From JALYNX01 sp040905925 (GTDB lineage: Bacteria > Actinomycetota > Acidimicrobiia > Spongiisociales > ZC4RG35), in contig JBBDQO010000070.1 in the NCBI GenBank assembly GCA_040905925.1, positions 1 to 33,990 of the forward strand: a stretch of 33,990 nt of DNA, in the 5' to 3' direction. Shown one piece after another: positions 24,992 through 32,506 of the stretch. The position numbers and the translations under genes were made by a program. The notes under the pieces were generated by a model. That model worked only from the letters and a program-made list of their open reading frames with translations. It had not been told where the DNA came from and ran no database searches. Positions within the stretch are counted from its first letter, which is position 1. Each line of letters begins with the position of its first letter.

Positions 24992-25567
24992 CTATCGCTT
25001 GGTGCCGAAGAGCAGAGACATCGCCTCGGCGCGAGTTGCCGGGTTGGTGTGCATGATTCCTCGCACCGCCGAGGTCACAGTCTTGGCCCCGGGCTTCCTC
25101 ACACCACGCATCGACATGCAGAGGTGCTCTGCCTCGATCACCACCATCACCCCAAGCGGATCCAATCGCTCGGTCAAGGCATCGGCCACCTGAGCTGTCA
25201 AGCGCTCCTGCATCTGCGGCCGTCGGGCGTACCCCTCGACCAATCGGGCGAGTTTGGACAGACCGGTCACCCTGCCCTTGGGCATGTAGGCGACATGGGC
25301 CTGGCCGTGAAACGGGACGAGATGATGCTCACACATGGAGTAGAAGGGGATCTCGCGCACCATGACGATCTCCTGGTAGCGCTCCTCTCCGAAGAAGGCA
25401 TCGATCTCTTCGCCAGGATCGCGATGAAGACCGTCGAAGACCTCGACGTAGAAACGTGCGACCCGCTCCGGGGTCTCGGCGAGGCCCTCACGTTCGGGAT
25501 CCTCCCCGATTGCCTCCAGGATCTCGCGGACCGCCTTCTCGATTCTCCCCTGGTCGATCTGGCTCAT
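24992..25567 (-). CDS. folE: GTP cyclohydrolase I
   Basis: FolE opens the folate pathway by converting GTP to 7,8-dihydroneopterin triphosphate. With the start at ATG 25565-25567, the zinc ligands are C79 and H82 (MCEHH) and C150 (EAEHLC), the standard CxxH...C set. Other signatures present are the HHLVPFHGQAHVAYMPKG core, SKLARLVEGYARRPQMQERL and MSMRGVRKPGAKTVTS. The 191-aa length is normal. A longer frame adds 23 residues unlike the family, so I reject it. It is the first gene of the folE-folP-pseudophosphatase-folB-folK operon and is divergent from the RHH/DUF4097 operon, so the operator region at 25623-25679 lies upstream of both. Confidence 0.95.
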   Translation of the reverse strand: MSQIDQGRIEKAVREILEAIGEDPEREGLAETPERVARFYVEVFDGLHRDPGEEIDAFFGEERYQEIVMVREIPFYSMCEHHLVPFHGQAHVAYMPKGRVTGLSKLARLVEGYARRPQMQERLTAQVADALTERLDPLGVMVVIEAEHLCMSMRGVRKPGAKTVTSAVRGIMHTNPATRAEAMSLLFGTKR

Positions 25568-25621
25568 CGCAGGTGAAAATACGCACTCGAGGCCACATAT
25601 TCCCAATGCACCGAGATCGGG

Positions 25622-25650
25622 TTGACATGCAGTCACTATGACATTATAGT
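25622..25650 (+). promoter_or_regulatory. Canonical sigma-70-type promoter for the RHH/DUF4097 operon
   Basis: The -35 TTGACA (25622-25627) and -10 TATAGT (25645-25650) are separated by exactly 17 nt. A start site near 25657 would give a leader of about 40 nt before the ATG at 25697, which has its own Shine-Dalgarno. This is the clearest promoter in the window. Confidence 0.85.
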
Positions 25651-25679
25651 GACATTATCACGACATCACTCTGATGTCA
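25623..25679. promoter_or_regulatory. Operator array of TGACAT boxes overlapping the promoter
   Basis: TGACAT occurs at 25623, 25639 and 25650. A variant CGACAT is at 25661, and the inverse ATGTCA at 25674-25679. The units at 25639, 25650 and 25661 are spaced exactly 11 bp apart, about one helical turn, and GACATCA-CTC-TGATGTC (25662-25678) is a perfect palindrome. The boxes cover the -35, the -10 and the likely start site. Ribbon-helix-helix regulators typically bind such phased short repeats, and the operon encodes one, so autorepression is the obvious reading (inference). Confidence 0.75.
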
Positions 25680-25696
25680 CCACCGAGGAGAATCGA

Positions 25697-25774
25697 ATGA
25701 TGTGGATCAGAAGCGCCGACAGTCTCGAAGCAGAGCTCTCGGACCGGGTTCGACGCACGAACCGGAGCCGTTGA
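25697..25774 (+). CDS. 25-aa leader ORF overlapping the RHH gene start
   Basis: ATG at 25697 has an ideal Shine-Dalgarno GAGGAG (25685-25690) 6 nt upstream. The frame stops at TGA 25772-25774, which overlaps the next ATG as TGATG. The peptide (MMWIRSADSLEAELSDRVRR...) is hydrophilic and basic at its end; I recognise no family. It could be a leader peptide coupling translation to the regulator gene. The regulator also has its own GGAG 6 nt before its start, so translation of this ORF is not required. Confidence 0.45.
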   Translation: MMWIRSADSLEAELSDRVRRTNRSR

Positions 25775-26211
25775 TGCATCTCGATCACGCATTCATCGAG
25801 ATCGAGACCGCGGTCGACAACCAGGTGAGGATCGGGGCCCCCGAGTTGGCCGACGTGGCCACCGAGCTGATGTCGGCGCTGCGACCCGCATTGGAGCGAA
25901 CCATGTTGGGTGTGATTCAGGAAGCCGCGGCGGAGATCTCGGCGCAACTGGTGGGTCAGACTGTCGAAGTCCGGCTCAGCGAGGGTGAGCCGAGCCTGGT
26001 GATCACCGACGAGAGAAGGAAGCTCACCGACGATCAGGAGCAATTCGAGGCAAGGGTCACCCTTCGTCTTCCCAACTCGTTGAAAGCCCTCATCGAGGAG
26101 TCCGCCACCTCGGCTGGGGATTCGATGAATGGCTGGGTGGTCGACGCACTTCGAACCCGAGCCGGGCGCCGGACTTCCGGCAGCCATATCGAGGAGACCT
26201 TCCAGCTGTGA
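25774..26211 (+). CDS. HicB-like ribbon-helix-helix transcriptional regulator
   Basis: The 145-aa protein has two parts. Residues 1-80 form a helical/beta region (LADVATELMSALRPALERTMLGVIQEAAAEI...VEVRLSEGEPSLVIT). Residues 93-129 match the RHH fold of HicB-type antitoxins (ARVTLRLPNSLKALIEESATSAGDSMNGWVVDALRTR), in which V95-T96-L97-R98-L99 would be the DNA-reading beta strand. I recall the same two-part protein next to DUF4097 genes in streptomycetes, where it is annotated as a HicB-family antitoxin; its N-terminus supports the start at 25774. No HicA toxin is encoded here, so antitoxin is probably a misnomer. It likely represses its own promoter and overlaps the DUF4097 gene by 4 nt (GTGA). 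Confidence 0.85.
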   Translation: MHLDHAFIEIETAVDNQVRIGAPELADVATELMSALRPALERTMLGVIQEAAAEISAQLVGQTVEVRLSEGEPSLVITDERRKLTDDQEQFEARVTLRLPNSLKALIEESATSAGDSMNGWVVDALRTRAGRRTSGSHIEETFQL

Positions 26212-26981
26212 TCGAGGAGACCTTCAACGTCGGCAACAGCCCCCGTTTCGTCGCCGGGATCAGCTCCGGGTCGATCGAGGTCCTCGAAGGCGAGGCCGGC
26301 AGGATCGCTCTGCAAGTCGAGAGCCCGCGGGAAGGAGATTTCGTGATCAGCCAGACCGGGGACACAGTCACCGTGCGGCGTCCTCTCGGCAGCGAAGGCT
26401 GGAACCGTCGCGAATCGAGCACCCGGATCCGGGCTGAGATCCCGGCCGGCACCACCGTCAGGATCTCCGGCGCCTCCGCCGAGATCACCGCCCAGGCGAG
26501 GCTGGCGGAAGCCTTCATCGACACCGCATCGGGCGATGTCTCCCTGAGTGAAGTCAGGGACGCCAAGATCAAGAGCGCCAGCGGTGACCTCACGATCGGG
26601 CTGGTTTCCGGGGAAGCCAACCTGCGCACCGCTTCGGGAGACGTGAGGATCCGGGACGCGGCCCACCGGATGGAGGTGAGCACGGCTTCGGGTTCGGTCG
26701 ATGTCGCTTTGGCCCGCGGAGAGGTGACGTCTTCCGCCGCCTCGGGAGATCTCGTGGTCGACCGCTTCGAAGGCAGCGAGCTCAACCTCAAATCGGTGTC
26801 GGGGAACATCAGAGTCGGCCTGCCGAGAGGCACCAGGGTGTCCCTGGACGCACGATCCCTCTCCGGGAACATCGCACTCCCCGAGCGCAGTCCCTCCGGG
26901 GCGGCTCCGGATGACCGACGTCAGGTCCGGGCGAAACTGCGGACCATCTCGGGCGACATCGAGATCATCCGGCTGGACTGA
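26208..26981 (+). CDS. DUF4097 beta-strand-repeat protein (putative adhesin-like solenoid)
   Basis: From about residue 95 the chain is a series of roughly 18-20-residue repeats, each with a (T/S/A)-(A/I/V/L)-SG-(D/N/S) turn followed by a short beta strand. Examples are TASGDVSLSEV, SASGDLTIGLV, TASGDVRIRDA, TASGSVDVALA, AASGDLVVDRF, SVSGNIRVGLP, SLSGNIALPER and TISGDIEIIRL. This is the DUF4097 single-strand beta-solenoid pattern. There is no signal peptide or membrane helix, so it should be cytoplasmic unless exported by another route. Start GTG at 26208-26210 overlaps the RHH gene stop, so the two are co-translated. Function is unknown; it may be the ligand or partner of the RHH protein (inference). 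257 aa, full length by repeat count. Confidence 0.88.
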   Translation: MIEETFNVGNSPRFVAGISSGSIEVLEGEAGRIALQVESPREGDFVISQTGDTVTVRRPLGSEGWNRRESSTRIRAEIPAGTTVRISGASAEITAQARLAEAFIDTASGDVSLSEVRDAKIKSASGDLTIGLVSGEANLRTASGDVRIRDAAHRMEVSTASGSVDVALARGEVTSSAASGDLVVDRFEGSELNLKSVSGNIRVGLPRGTRVSLDARSLSGNIALPERSPSGAAPDDRRQVRAKLRTISGDIEIIRLD

Positions 26982-27006
26982 AGCTGAAGGGGCAGGATCC
27001 CGCTTT

Positions 27007-27048
27007 TGGCGCGGAGATATGGACGTAGGGGTCCATATCTCCGCGCCA
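27007..27048. repeat. Perfect 18-bp palindromic hairpin element, copy 1
   Basis: TGGCGCGGAGATATGGAC (27007-27024) and its exact complement (27031-27048) flank a 6-nt loop. It lies in the 83-nt gap between the convergent DUF4097 and ftsH genes. No T-tract follows on either strand, so it is not a textbook terminator. The outer 14 bases recur at 33959-33972. Confidence 0.85.
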
Positions 27049-27064
27049 GAACGGAAGGGAGGGA

Positions 27065-29065
27065 CTAAGCGCCGGCGTCGGCGGGGCGGCCCTTGGGTCG
27101 CAAGCTCCGCTTCAAGCGCAGTGACTCGGTGACCGGCTCTTCCTCTTCCTGAGGGGCCTGCTCGGCCGCAGCTATCTGCTCCCGCGGCTGTGGGAGCACC
27201 GGGTTGTCCGGGTACTTGATGCGCATCTCCCCTTCAGCGGTGTGCTCCCACTTCGGAACGTCCTCGAACAGCTTCGCCACATCGTCGGGCCCCACCGTCT
27301 CGGTTTCGAGAAGCTGCACCACCATTCTGTCCATGGCTTCGCGATGTCTCTCGAGAACGGACCTGGCCTCCTCGTGGGCTGCGTTGATGAGTCTGCGAAC
27401 CTCTTCGTCGACCTTGGCCGCCACGTCGTCGGAATAGTCCTGCTGACGTGAGTAGTCACGACCGAGGAACACCTCACCGTTCGGCCTGCCGTACTGCATC
27501 GGGCCCAATCGGTCGCTCATCCCGTACTCCATCACCATCTTCCGGGCGATCGCAGTCGCCTTCTCGATGTCGTTGGCGGCGCCGGTGGTGGGGTCGGCAA
27601 AGATGATCTCCTCGGCGGTGCGGCCGCCGAGCAGCATCGCCAGCTGATCCACGAGCTCCGACCTCCGGACTAGGTACTTGTCGTGGGTGGGAAGGGCCAA
27701 GGTGTGTCCGAGGGAGCGCCCGCGAGCGACGATGGTGACTTTGTGCACCGGATCGGTGTTGGGCATCGCATAGCCGACGAGGGCGTGACCGGTCTCGTGA
27801 TAGGCGATCAGCTCCTTTTCCTCGTCGGTCATGACCTTGCTCTTGCGCTCGGGACCGGCGATCACACGGTCGATCGCCTCCTCGAGCTCGGACATCGAGA
27901 TCTCCTTCTTGTGGCGGCGCGCCGTCAGAAGAGCGGACTCGTTGATCAGGTTGGCCAGGTCGGCTCCGGTGAAGCCAGGGGTGCGTCGGGCCAGGACCTC
28001 GAGATCGATCTCCTTGGCCAGAGGCTTTCCCTTGGCATGGACCTCGAGGATCGCCTTGCGTCCCTCGATGTCGGGGGCGTCCACCACTATCTGGCGATCG
28101 AAACGTCCCGGGCGGAGCAAGGCCGGGTCGAGGATGTCGGGGCGATTGGTGGCCGCCATGACGATCACCCCGGTGTTGCCTTCGAAACCGTCGAGCTCGA
28201 CGAGGAGCTGGTTGAGGGTCTGCTCCCGCTCGTCATGACCGCCGCCCAAACCGGCACCACGATGTCGGCCAACGGCGTCGATCTCATCGATGAAAACGAT
28301 GGCGGGTGAGCTCGCCTTGGCCTGCTCGAAGAGGTCTCTGACCCGAGCGGCACCGACCCCGACGAACATCTCGACGAAGTCGGATCCCGAGATAGAGAGG
28401 AAGGGGACACCGGCCTCACCTGCCACCGCCCGGGCGAGCAGGGTCTTGCCCGTGCCGGGAGGCCCGAAGAGGAGCACGCCTTTGGGGATCTTGGCGCCGA
28501 TCTGGCGGTACCGATCGGGGTTGGCCAGAAAATCCTTGATCTCTTCCAGCTCTTCCTTGGCCTCCTCGAGACCGGCGACGTCATCGAAGGTGACTTTGGG
28601 CTGTTCCTTCCCGACGAGCTTGGCCCTGGATTTGCCGAATTGCATCACCCGATTCCCGCCGCCCTGCATCTGCATGAAGATGAAGACCATGAACCCCAGG
28701 AGGAAGAGCCACGGCAGGAAGCTGATCAGGAGCTCCCAGAATCCTGGAGGCTCTGGGTCGGAGCTCACGTCGACGCCCGACGCCAGGATCAGCTCGGTGA
28801 GCTGGCCTTCGGAGCCTTCGGGGTAGCTGGCCACGACGTCCCATACCTCGTCTGTGGCGGGTTGGGGGTCATTCCTGCCCTGCACCTGGTTGGAGCGAGC
28901 GAGGATTTGGACTTCGTCGAAGTCACCGGCCTCCACCCTCTCCATGAATGCGGATAGGGGAACTTCTTCCGGTCCGGAAACCTGGTCGAACCACCACTGG
29001 GCGAGGACGGCCAACAGGATGATTGACAACCCGTAGACCACCAACGTGCGAAGAGTGCGGTTCAC
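27065..29065 (-). CDS. ftsH: ATP-dependent zinc metalloprotease FtsH
   Basis: This membrane-anchored AAA+ protease degrades unassembled or damaged membrane proteins and short-lived regulators. Two transmembrane helices (about 8-25 and 110-132) flank a periplasm-side domain. The AAA module has Walker A GPPGTGKT at 201-208, Walker B VFIDEID at 257-263 and the pore motif FVGVGA. The M41 protease has zinc site HETGH at 423-427. The C-terminal tail is acidic, then basic. 666 aa, full length. GTG start at 29063-29065 with GAGG 6 nt upstream. The tilS-hpt-ftsH order is widely conserved in bacteria; here ftsH follows hpt by 74 nt. Confidence 0.97.
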   Translation of the reverse strand: MNRTLRTLVVYGLSIILLAVLAQWWFDQVSGPEEVPLSAFMERVEAGDFDEVQILARSNQVQGRNDPQPATDEVWDVVASYPEGSEGQLTELILASGVDVSSDPEPPGFWELLISFLPWLFLLGFMVFIFMQMQGGGNRVMQFGKSRAKLVGKEQPKVTFDDVAGLEEAKEELEEIKDFLANPDRYRQIGAKIPKGVLLFGPPGTGKTLLARAVAGEAGVPFLSISGSDFVEMFVGVGAARVRDLFEQAKASSPAIVFIDEIDAVGRHRGAGLGGGHDEREQTLNQLLVELDGFEGNTGVIVMAATNRPDILDPALLRPGRFDRQIVVDAPDIEGRKAILEVHAKGKPLAKEIDLEVLARRTPGFTGADLANLINESALLTARRHKKEISMSELEEAIDRVIAGPERKSKVMTDEEKELIAYHETGHALVGYAMPNTDPVHKVTIVARGRSLGHTLALPTHDKYLVRRSELVDQLAMLLGGRTAEEIIFADPTTGAANDIEKATAIARKMVMEYGMSDRLGPMQYGRPNGEVFLGRDYSRQQDYSDDVAAKVDEEVRRLINAAHEEARSVLERHREAMDRMVVQLLETETVGPDDVAKLFEDVPKWEHTAEGEMRIKYPDNPVLPQPREQIAAAEQAPQEEEEPVTESLRLKRSLRPKGRPADAGA

Positions 29066-29139
29066 GACAACCTCAGTTCAAGACGGGAGCTGATGAGACC
29101 CCAATGTTACGGGACCCACCCGGATAGTCGAACCCCCGG

Positions 29140-29658
29140 TCATTCGCTGCCCATCACGCCGACATAGGGGAGATTGCGATACTTGCCGGCGTAATCCAAG
29201 CCGTAACCCACGACGAACTCGGGCCCGATCGGGAATCCTACGTATTTCACACCGATCGGCACCCTCTGGATCCCCTCTTTCAGGAGAAGAGTCGCTATCT
29301 CCAGAGAGGCCGGCTTGCGCACGTTGAGACTCTTCATCAGGTAGTTCAGGGTAAGCCCCGAGTCGATGATGTCCTCCACGATCAGGACGTGTCTTCCTTC
29401 TATCTCCTCGTCGAGATCCTTGAGAATTCGCACCACGCCGGATGTCTGGGTCGACGCGCCATAGGAGGAGACCGCCATGAAATCGAACTCGACGGGGAGA
29501 TCGATGTGACGCGCCAGATCGGCCATCACCATGAATGCCCCCCGCAACACGCCCACCAGGAGCAGGTCCTCGCCCGCATAATCCGTCGTGATGCGTTTGC
29601 CCATCTCGGCGAGCTTGGCGTCGATGTCATCGGCTGTGATCAGGGGCTTGATGTCCAT
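29140..29658 (-). CDS. hpt: Hypoxanthine(-guanine) phosphoribosyltransferase
   Basis: This purine-salvage enzyme transfers phosphoribose from PRPP to hypoxanthine or guanine. The PRPP-binding loop VLIVEDIIDSGLTL is at residues 91-104, with the two adjacent acidic residues E95-D96. The flexible-loop SSYGASTQTSG lies at 64-74, and the C-terminal base-binding part is VKYVGFPIGPEFVVGYGLDYAGKYRNLPYVG. The frame is open upstream, but the ATG at 29656-29658 has GAGGAA at a good distance and gives the usual 172-aa length. The start lies inside the tilS end (19-nt overlap). Confidence 0.96.
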   Translation of the reverse strand: MDIKPLITADDIDAKLAEMGKRITTDYAGEDLLLVGVLRGAFMVMADLARHIDLPVEFDFMAVSSYGASTQTSGVVRILKDLDEEIEGRHVLIVEDIIDSGLTLNYLMKSLNVRKPASLEIATLLLKEGIQRVPIGVKYVGFPIGPEFVVGYGLDYAGKYRNLPYVGVMGSE

Positions 29659-30887
29659 CCGGCTTCCTCTCGTGCGGAAACGGAAAGGTAGCCGCGGGTC
29701 GCCGGCTCGTACCAGGCGACCGGAGCCCGGCGCACACCCGGGACCCACGCCTGCTCCCCGTCGGCCTCGACCACCACAGCGTTTCCGTCAGCTCTCCTGG
29801 CGACGAGATGGGCGTCGGCACGGAAGATCGCGCCCCAGGCTCCCAATGGCGCCACCCGACAGACCTCGTCGACCAGCTCGACATCGAAGATCATGCCCCC
29901 CAGACGATGGCTGCCCGGCCCGAGAGCGACCTGCGTGACCTGGGGTTGGGCTTCGACGAGATGCTCGAACCTCAGCATCGGCCCGCTGCGGCGCACCAAC
30001 AACCCGCCGGTCAACTCCTCGGCCATTGCTTCGCCCCTCGCGACCCGCCACACCCGATCCAACTCCTCGGCACTGAGACTGCCATGCTCGCGGAACCGTC
30101 CTGCCATGTGAGCCAGCACCCGATTCGCAACGGCCTGCGCAACGATGGTCAGGGCTCCTATGGCGACCTGGGCCCGCTGATCGTCGAACATCACGGGGAG
30201 GTCCCCCGCTTCACGATCCAGTGTCTCCGAATCGAACCTCACGGCGTCCGCCATTCGAGCCAGACTCGTCATCAGTTGCGGGTTGAACGTCTGTAGTTCC
30301 GGCACCACCCGGAACCTGATCAGGTTGCGAGAAAGACTCATGTCGTGATTCATCGGGTCGTCGAAGAACGGAAGACCGACGAGCAGGGCCAACTCACGGG
30401 TTTCGGATCGGGTGGCCTGCAGGAGGGGCCGATTGATGTTGGGCGGCCGCCACACCGGGATCCCGGCCAGGCCCCGCGGGCCCGTCCCCCGCAACACATT
30501 CATCAGGACTGTCTCGGCCTGATCATCGAGGGTGTGGGCGGTGAGAACCACGTCGCCCGGCTCAGACGCGGCAACCAGGGCCTCGTACCTCACCTTGCGA
30601 GCTCGGCCCTCCGGCGAGGCGCCATCGGGCACCGCCACCGTGACCACTTCGAGGGGTATGTGCAGCATCGAGGCGACCTGTTGGGCAGCGGCCTGGAGAC
30701 GACCGGAATGAGGCAGTGAGTGGTTGACGTGGACCGCCCTCACCTCCGGAGAGACCCGTGACAGCAAGAACCCAAGCGTCGCAGAGTCGGCGCCACCCGA
30801 AAGCGCAACCACCGGTCTGCCGGGCCGCAGGTCGAGAAGTGACTCGAGGCGATCGGTGAGGCCGGTCAGGCGACGCGTTTCAACCAT
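29640..30887 (-). CDS. tilS: tRNA(Ile)-lysidine synthetase
   Basis: TilS converts C34 of the tRNA-Ile CAU anticodon to lysidine so that it reads AUA. The PP-loop ATP pyrophosphatase motif SGGADS is at residues 30-35, followed by VHVNHSL and the TAHTLDDQAETVLMNVLRGTG signature. The C-terminal half carries the less conserved TilS tRNA-binding domains. The frame extends nearly 100 codons upstream, but that part is antisense-like low complexity inside the zincin gene, so I place the start at ATG 30885-30887 (415 aa). It overlaps the zincin gene by 22 nt and hpt by 19 nt, so the three genes are tightly coupled. Confidence 0.93.
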   Translation of the reverse strand: MVETRRLTGLTDRLESLLDLRPGRPVVALSGGADSATLGFLLSRVSPEVRAVHVNHSLPHSGRLQAAAQQVASMLHIPLEVVTVAVPDGASPEGRARKVRYEALVAASEPGDVVLTAHTLDDQAETVLMNVLRGTGPRGLAGIPVWRPPNINRPLLQATRSETRELALLVGLPFFDDPMNHDMSLSRNLIRFRVVPELQTFNPQLMTSLARMADAVRFDSETLDREAGDLPVMFDDQRAQVAIGALTIVAQAVANRVLAHMAGRFREHGSLSAEELDRVWRVARGEAMAEELTGGLLVRRSGPMLRFEHLVEAQPQVTQVALGPGSHRLGGMIFDVELVDEVCRVAPLGAWGAIFRADAHLVARRADGNAVVVEADGEQAWVPGVRRAPVAWYEPATRGYLSVSAREEAGWTSSP

Positions 30888-31912
30888 CGTTTGGGAGCCT
30901 CGATCTCCTCGAGGGTCGGAAGACTCCCCACTCCACGGAAGGCAACGTTCACCGTATCCCAGCCGGCTTCCTTCTCGACTGTCTGAATGAACTGCTCTCC
31001 CATCCGGTATTGGTTGAGCTTCATCTCCAGACCGGTGATCCGGAAGAAAGCCGCCGTGCGCTTGTCGAGTTTGCGATTCTTGAGTACCCGACTCATGCGC
31101 TCCTGGGATTTGAGGTGCTGGTGTCCGAGACGGTCCATCACCACATGCCCATGACCCTCGAGCAAACACATCAATGCCTGAACCTTGTCGATGACGGCCT
31201 TTTGTCCCGAGGTGGCGAACAGTCCCAATAGACCTCTCTCGTCGAGCATGGCTTCCCCACTGTCCCTCCGGCTTGCCATCTCGCCGAGCATCCGGTTGAG
31301 ACGGCCTGGCTCAGGTGTCGACTGTTCGACGAGCTCTGAGACGAGACCCATGAAGTAGTCGCGAAGCCATGGGATTCCCTGGAACTGGGCGCGGTGGGTC
31401 ATCTCATGGAGAGTCACCCAGAACCGGAACTCGGAGGGGCGAAATTGATGGGTGCGCTCCATCTGCATGATGTTGGGGCCCACGAAGGCCACGACATCAC
31501 CATCCTCACCGGTGGGAAGGACCAGCTCGTACTGGCCGAGGACTCTCCGAGCCAGGATCCCGAGGACAGCTGTCATCTCGGCCTGCATCAGCCGGGAGGT
31601 CAGGGCGGCCGCCCCCCTGGCGCCCGGGCCTGCATCGGCGACACGCTCCTCGAGATGCAGCCGCACCGGCTCGATCAGATGCGAGAAGCTGGCCAGGTTG
31701 CGCTCGACCCATTCCGATCGCCCGATCACCACCGTGCTGGGGTTGCCGGGCAGCTCCAATCCCGTTGCCTCGGGGACCAGCTTGGACACGGTGGAGGTCA
31801 ATCTCACCATCTGGGCCTCGAGGGCCGCCAGGTGATAGGTGTCGGCGAGCGGATAGGTGCCGGCAATCCTCCCGGCGAGACGACCTGCGCCCGACCTTGG
31901 GGAGGTGGTCAC
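30866..31912 (-). CDS. DUF2342/zincin_2-family zinc-dependent metalloprotease-like protein
   Basis: This belongs to the actinobacterial family annotated as zinc-dependent metalloprotease or coenzyme F420 biosynthesis-associated protein (DUF2342). The HExxH motif is H169-E-M-T-H173 in FWVTLHEMTHRAQF. Other conserved stretches are VAFVGPNIMQMERTH and LMCLLEGHGHVVMD, whose Glu could be the third zinc ligand. There is no signal peptide, so it is probably cytoplasmic. The substrate is unknown. It lies immediately upstream of tilS, the arrangement also known in mycobacteria. GTG start at 31910-31912 overlaps the small membrane-protein gene as GTGA. 348 aa. Confidence 0.88.
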   Translation of the reverse strand: MTTSPRSGAGRLAGRIAGTYPLADTYHLAALEAQMVRLTSTVSKLVPEATGLELPGNPSTVVIGRSEWVERNLASFSHLIEPVRLHLEERVADAGPGARGAAALTSRLMQAEMTAVLGILARRVLGQYELVLPTGEDGDVVAFVGPNIMQMERTHQFRPSEFRFWVTLHEMTHRAQFQGIPWLRDYFMGLVSELVEQSTPEPGRLNRMLGEMASRRDSGEAMLDERGLLGLFATSGQKAVIDKVQALMCLLEGHGHVVMDRLGHQHLKSQERMSRVLKNRKLDKRTAAFFRITGLEMKLNQYRMGEQFIQTVEKEAGWDTVNVAFRGVGSLPTLEEIEAPKRWLKRVA

Positions 31913-32220
31913 TCCTGGACGATTCGGTACCGCTTGCGAACCACCCGGGTGAAGTATTGAACCGAGGTGATGATCGCCACCAGTAGCGCCAGGACGATGG
32001 CCGTCGGCACCATGTAGCGATAGGTCCAGTCGGGCAATGGCTCGGTGGCGGCTGGTGTGGTGACCGGGACCGCCGGTTCGAAATCGACAGTGGGAACGGT
32101 GGAATCGGTGATCGTGGATCCGGTCTCTGCGGGCTCTTCGGTGGCCAGGACGGTCGCGGTGACAGAGAAGAGTGCCCCGATCACGATGGTTAGAGCGAGC
32201 ACTCGGCTCAGACGCTTCAT
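31909..32220 (-). CDS. Small membrane protein with signal peptide and C-terminal transmembrane helix, unknown
   Basis: The 103-aa chain begins with a clear export signal (MKRLSRVLALTIVIGALFSVTATVLA). A Thr/Pro/Glu-rich extracytoplasmic linker of about 40 residues follows, then a transmembrane helix near 69-91 (MVPTAIVLALLVAIITSVQYF), ending in a short basic cytoplasmic tail (RVVRKRYRIVQE). I recognise no family; the layout resembles small cell-envelope anchors. It sits between the anti-sigma gene (40 nt) and the zincin gene (4-nt overlap), so it shares their transcript. ATG start at 32218-32220. Confidence 0.75.
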   Translation of the reverse strand: MKRLSRVLALTIVIGALFSVTATVLATEEPAETGSTITDSTVPTVDFEPAVPVTTPAATEPLPDWTYRYMVPTAIVLALLVAIITSVQYFTRVVRKRYRIVQE

Positions 32221-32260
32221 GGCCGCGCAGCCTACTTCCGGTCGGTGGGCGAGGCCAACG

Positions 32261-32506
32261 TCACCGGTCGGCGACCGATTCCCTGTCCAGCGCTGCCCGG
32301 AGACGGTCGATGAACTCGGGGGGAACCTCTTCGGAGAGACGCTCCCTGACCACGACTTTCAACCTGACCTCGAACTCGAAGATATCGAGGCAACCCGAGC
32401 AATCGTCGAGATGGGCGCGGATCCGCTCGGAGCTGGCCGTGTCGATTTCCCGGTCCAGATACTGATAGAGATTGGTCAGTGCCTCGTCGCACTTCCGGCC
32501 GCTCAT
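32261..32506 (-). CDS. Zinc-binding anti-sigma factor (RsrA-like)
   Basis: The 81-aa protein starts MSGRKCDEAL and contains the ZAS zinc site H32-x3-C36-x2-C39 (AHLDDCSGC), with C6 as the fourth ligand. This is the arrangement of thiol-redox anti-sigma factors such as RsrA. On oxidation such proteins lose zinc, form a disulfide and release their sigma factor. The ATG at 32504-32506 overlaps the sigma factor stop as ATGA, and GGAGAAACC precedes it at good spacing, so I reject the 17-residue upstream extension. Partnership with the adjacent sigma factor is inferred from overlap and family. Confidence 0.9.
   Translation of the reverse strand: MSGRKCDEALTNLYQYLDREIDTASSERIRAHLDDCSGCLDIFEFEVRLKVVVRERLSEEVPPEFIDRLRAALDRESVADR

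Noticed and set aside
25639..25678. Short repeated units as a possible CRISPR or iteron origin
   Set aside because: The repeats are 6-11 nt, too few, and sit directly on a promoter with a DNA-binding gene downstream; an operator is the simpler reading.
25702..25773. N-terminal extension of the RHH protein to 25702
   Set aside because: The extra 24 residues are unlike the family. The ATG at 25774 has GGAG 6 nt upstream and matches the N-terminus expected for this protein type.
25774..26211. HicAB toxin-antitoxin system
   Set aside because: Only the HicB-like DNA-binding domain is present; no HicA-type toxin gene lies on either side.
26090..26872. 260-codon minus-strand ORF opposite the DUF4097 gene
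   Set aside because: Low-complexity Ser/Arg-rich antisense shadow of the repetitive DUF4097 coding strand.
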